From positions 1 through 7,832 of the forward strand of contig JAHEZC010000105.1 of NCBI GenBank assembly GCA_023251275.1: a stretch of DNA of 7,832 nt, in the 5' to 3' direction. This document shows positions 6,831-7,832 of this stretch, in pieces. Both the position numbers and the translations under genes were made by a program. Position 1 is the first letter of the stretch; every line of letters starts with the position of its first letter. The notes beneath the pieces were generated by a model. That model saw only the letters and a program-made list of their open reading frames with translations. It did no database searches and was not told the DNA's origin. Source of the DNA: Parafilimonas sp. GTDB lineage: Bacteria; Bacteroidota; Bacteroidia; Chitinophagales; Chitinophagaceae.

Positions 6831-7334
6831 TTAAGGTAATTTATACTGCCCGCCGTGTGTAATAATGAGTTTATAACATCGGACTGTTTTTTCTTCCCAT
6901 AAAAGTTCCCCGCCATTTTGCTTTTCAATCTTGCAAATGCCGGTATCAATTTTTTCTTTCACCAATTCAATATCCATTACATGAAACATGGTATCCCCCG
7001 CATTAAATACCCGGTGCGTAATTGGTTTTTCATTATATGCAGCAAACCATGTATTGCCGGGCTGGGATTCACCAGGTGAAGTAGGATTTTCTCCCATCAC
7101 CTGCGAACCGGTCAACGCTTTGGTGATAACCACAACTACTGAAGGCAAGGCATGTACGTGATACAATGTAGTATCGCCGGGAGGAATATGCACATCAATT
7201 AACCTGACATATTCATTTTCAAGCACGACCTTATGGCGGGGCTCATTCTTTACAGGCACCTGTGCCAGGGCACTGTACCCCCAAACTATCAGCAGCAACG
7301 AAAGCAGTCCGGAATATAATGCTGAGCTTTTCAT
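6831..7334 (-). CDS. Secreted cupin-domain protein, truncated by a premature stop
   Basis: The 167-residue ORF starts with a signal peptide (MKSSALYSGLLSLLLIVWG to SALA, cut before Gln25). A cupin barrel follows, with the metal-site pattern LYHVHALPS (His59, His61), the preceding turn IPPGDTT and a later strand pair PITHRVFNAGDTMFHVMDIEL. A second cupin-like section begins at ELLWEEKTVRCYKLIITHGG but stops at KLP. The next 57 codons in the same frame complete it (see the remnant at 6657-6830), so the intact ancestor was a two-part cupin of about 225 residues. The first barrel with its histidines is complete, so a partly active shortened protein is possible, although the missing half would probably destabilise it. 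Convergent with the oxidoreductase-like gene (only 28 bp to the remnant end) and divergent from the FabH gene. No substrate can be assigned; the superfamily includes many enzymes and non-enzymes. Confidence 0.8.
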   Translation of the reverse strand: MKSSALYSGLLSLLLIVWGYSALAQVPVKNEPRHKVVLENEYVRLIDVHIPPGDTTLYHVHALPSVVVVITKALTGSQVMGENPTSPGESQPGNTWFAAYNEKPITHRVFNAGDTMFHVMDIELVKEKIDTGICKIEKQNGGELLWEEKTVRCYKLIITHGGQYKLP

Positions 7335-7445
7335 TCGTGTATTTTTTCATAAATAAAGATATAGCTATTCAGATCAAAATATTTTTCCGGGGCACTGTTC
7401 AGAATAACTTCTTTACTTTGCCAGTCCAGTGAAAATAAGATTGCT
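7335..7445. other. Divergent intergenic region between cupin and fabH-like genes
   Basis: These 111 bp should hold the promoters of both flanking genes. On the plus strand TTACTTTG (7413-7420) is one base off TAnnTTTG and lies 25 nt before the fabH-like ATG, but no TTTG/TTG is seen at the right distance upstream. On the minus strand TATCTTTA lies about 20 nt before the cupin ATG, again one base off. Neither is strong enough to call a promoter. No terminator or repeat was seen. Confidence 0.3.
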
Positions 7446-7832
7446 ATGCCACAAAGTGTGATTGCCGGTATCGGCATGTATGTTCCCGAAAATGTTGTGA
7501 CAAATAATGATCTGACCAGGTATATGGATACAACTGATGAATGGATACAGGAACGTACGGGTATTAAAGAACGACGTTATGCCCACAGGACAAAAGAAAC
7601 TACAACCACTATGGGAGCAGAGGCTGCAAGAGTGGCAATTGAAAGAGCGGGCATTACCCCACAGGAAATTGACTTCATTATTTTTGCTACGCTTTGCCCC
7701 GATTATTATTTTCCGGGCTGCGGAGTATTGGTGCAACGTGCTTTGCAGATGAAAGAGATCGGCGCCCTCGATGTACGCAATCAGTGCTCCGGTTTTATTT
7801 ATGCATTAAGTGTGGCGGATCAGTTTATCAAA
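7446..7832 (+). CDS. fabH: Beta-ketoacyl-ACP synthase III (FabH-like), 5' part only
   Basis: The frame runs from the ATG at 7446 to the window end, giving the first 129 residues of a protein that normally has about 320-350. The N-terminal thiolase-fold half is clear: IAGIGMYVPENVVTN at the start, the FabH signature TDEWIQERTGIKERR at 30-44, EIDFIIFATLCPDYYFPG near 74-91, and the active-site cysteine Cys114 in RNQCSGFIYAL. The later His and Asn catalytic residues lie outside the window. By family knowledge it condenses an acyl-CoA starter with malonyl-ACP in the cytosol to begin fatty acid synthesis. The sequence before the cysteine (ALDVRNQCSG) differs from the common DLSAACSG form, so it may be a second FabH-type paralogue with another starter or a role in a secondary pathway. 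Only a weak AAG-containing leader precedes the ATG, and the start fits the usual FabH N-terminus. Confidence 0.9.
   Translation, partial: MPQSVIAGIGMYVPENVVTNNDLTRYMDTTDEWIQERTGIKERRYAHRTKETTTTMGAEAARVAIERAGITPQEIDFIIFATLCPDYYFPGCGVLVQRALQMKEIGALDVRNQCSGFIYALSVADQFIK

Noticed and set aside
7413..7752. Short ORFs on both strands over the fabH-like start
   Set aside because: The plus-strand frame from 7446 to the end gives an unmistakable FabH N-terminus with the active-site Cys; the others are shadows.

Overview
The window looks like chromosomal DNA of a member of the Bacteroidota, most likely the Chitinophagaceae/Sphingobacteriia side. The evidence is the gene families: a two-component propeller sensor with a LuxR-type regulator, a lemA-TPM-TPM cluster, a DUF6807 (PmoA-like) secreted protein, a Tat-exported Gfo/Idh/MocA protein and many signal peptides ending in AQ. 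It is supported by the near absence of Shine-Dalgarno sequences and by a good Bacteroidota-type promoter (TTTG-N19-TAnnTTTG) in front of the response regulator. The sequence is moderately AT-rich. No tRNA, rRNA, CRISPR array, insertion sequence or phage gene is visible.

Layout. (1) Positions 1-1945, plus strand: the 3' part of a sensor histidine kinase gene (propeller end, Y_Y_Y domain, membrane helix, HisKA_3, ATPase) followed by its probable partner, a NarL/LuxR response regulator. (2) Positions 1977-3926, minus strand: the cluster lemA, a small cytosolic TPM-domain gene, and a YgcG-like secreted or membrane-anchored TPM protein with a glycine-rich tail. It converges on the regulator gene. 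(3) Positions 4016-5050, minus strand: a secreted DUF6807 protein. It is divergent from (4) 5270-6628, plus strand, a Tat-signal Gfo/Idh/MocA oxidoreductase-like protein. The 219 bp between them holds an imperfect inverted repeat. (5) Positions 6657-7334, minus strand: a secreted two-part cupin gene broken by a single in-frame TAA, so the visible 167-residue ORF is followed in the same frame by 57 more codons that read as the rest of the protein. (6) Positions 7446-7832, plus strand: the start of a FabH-like ketoacyl-ACP synthase III, cut by the window end.

How the genes may work together: the kinase and regulator form a signalling pair whose input is probably a periplasmic ligand. LemA and the two TPM proteins are a recurrent envelope-associated set of unclear biochemical role. 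The DUF6807 protein and the Gfo/Idh/MocA protein are both exported and divergently placed, which fits a periplasmic step in handling a sugar or polyol, but the substrate cannot be read from the sequence. No wholly new system is evident. The points most worth a second look are the nonsense-interrupted cupin, the Asp-to-Gln change in the oxidoreductase motif, and the inverted repeat upstream of it.
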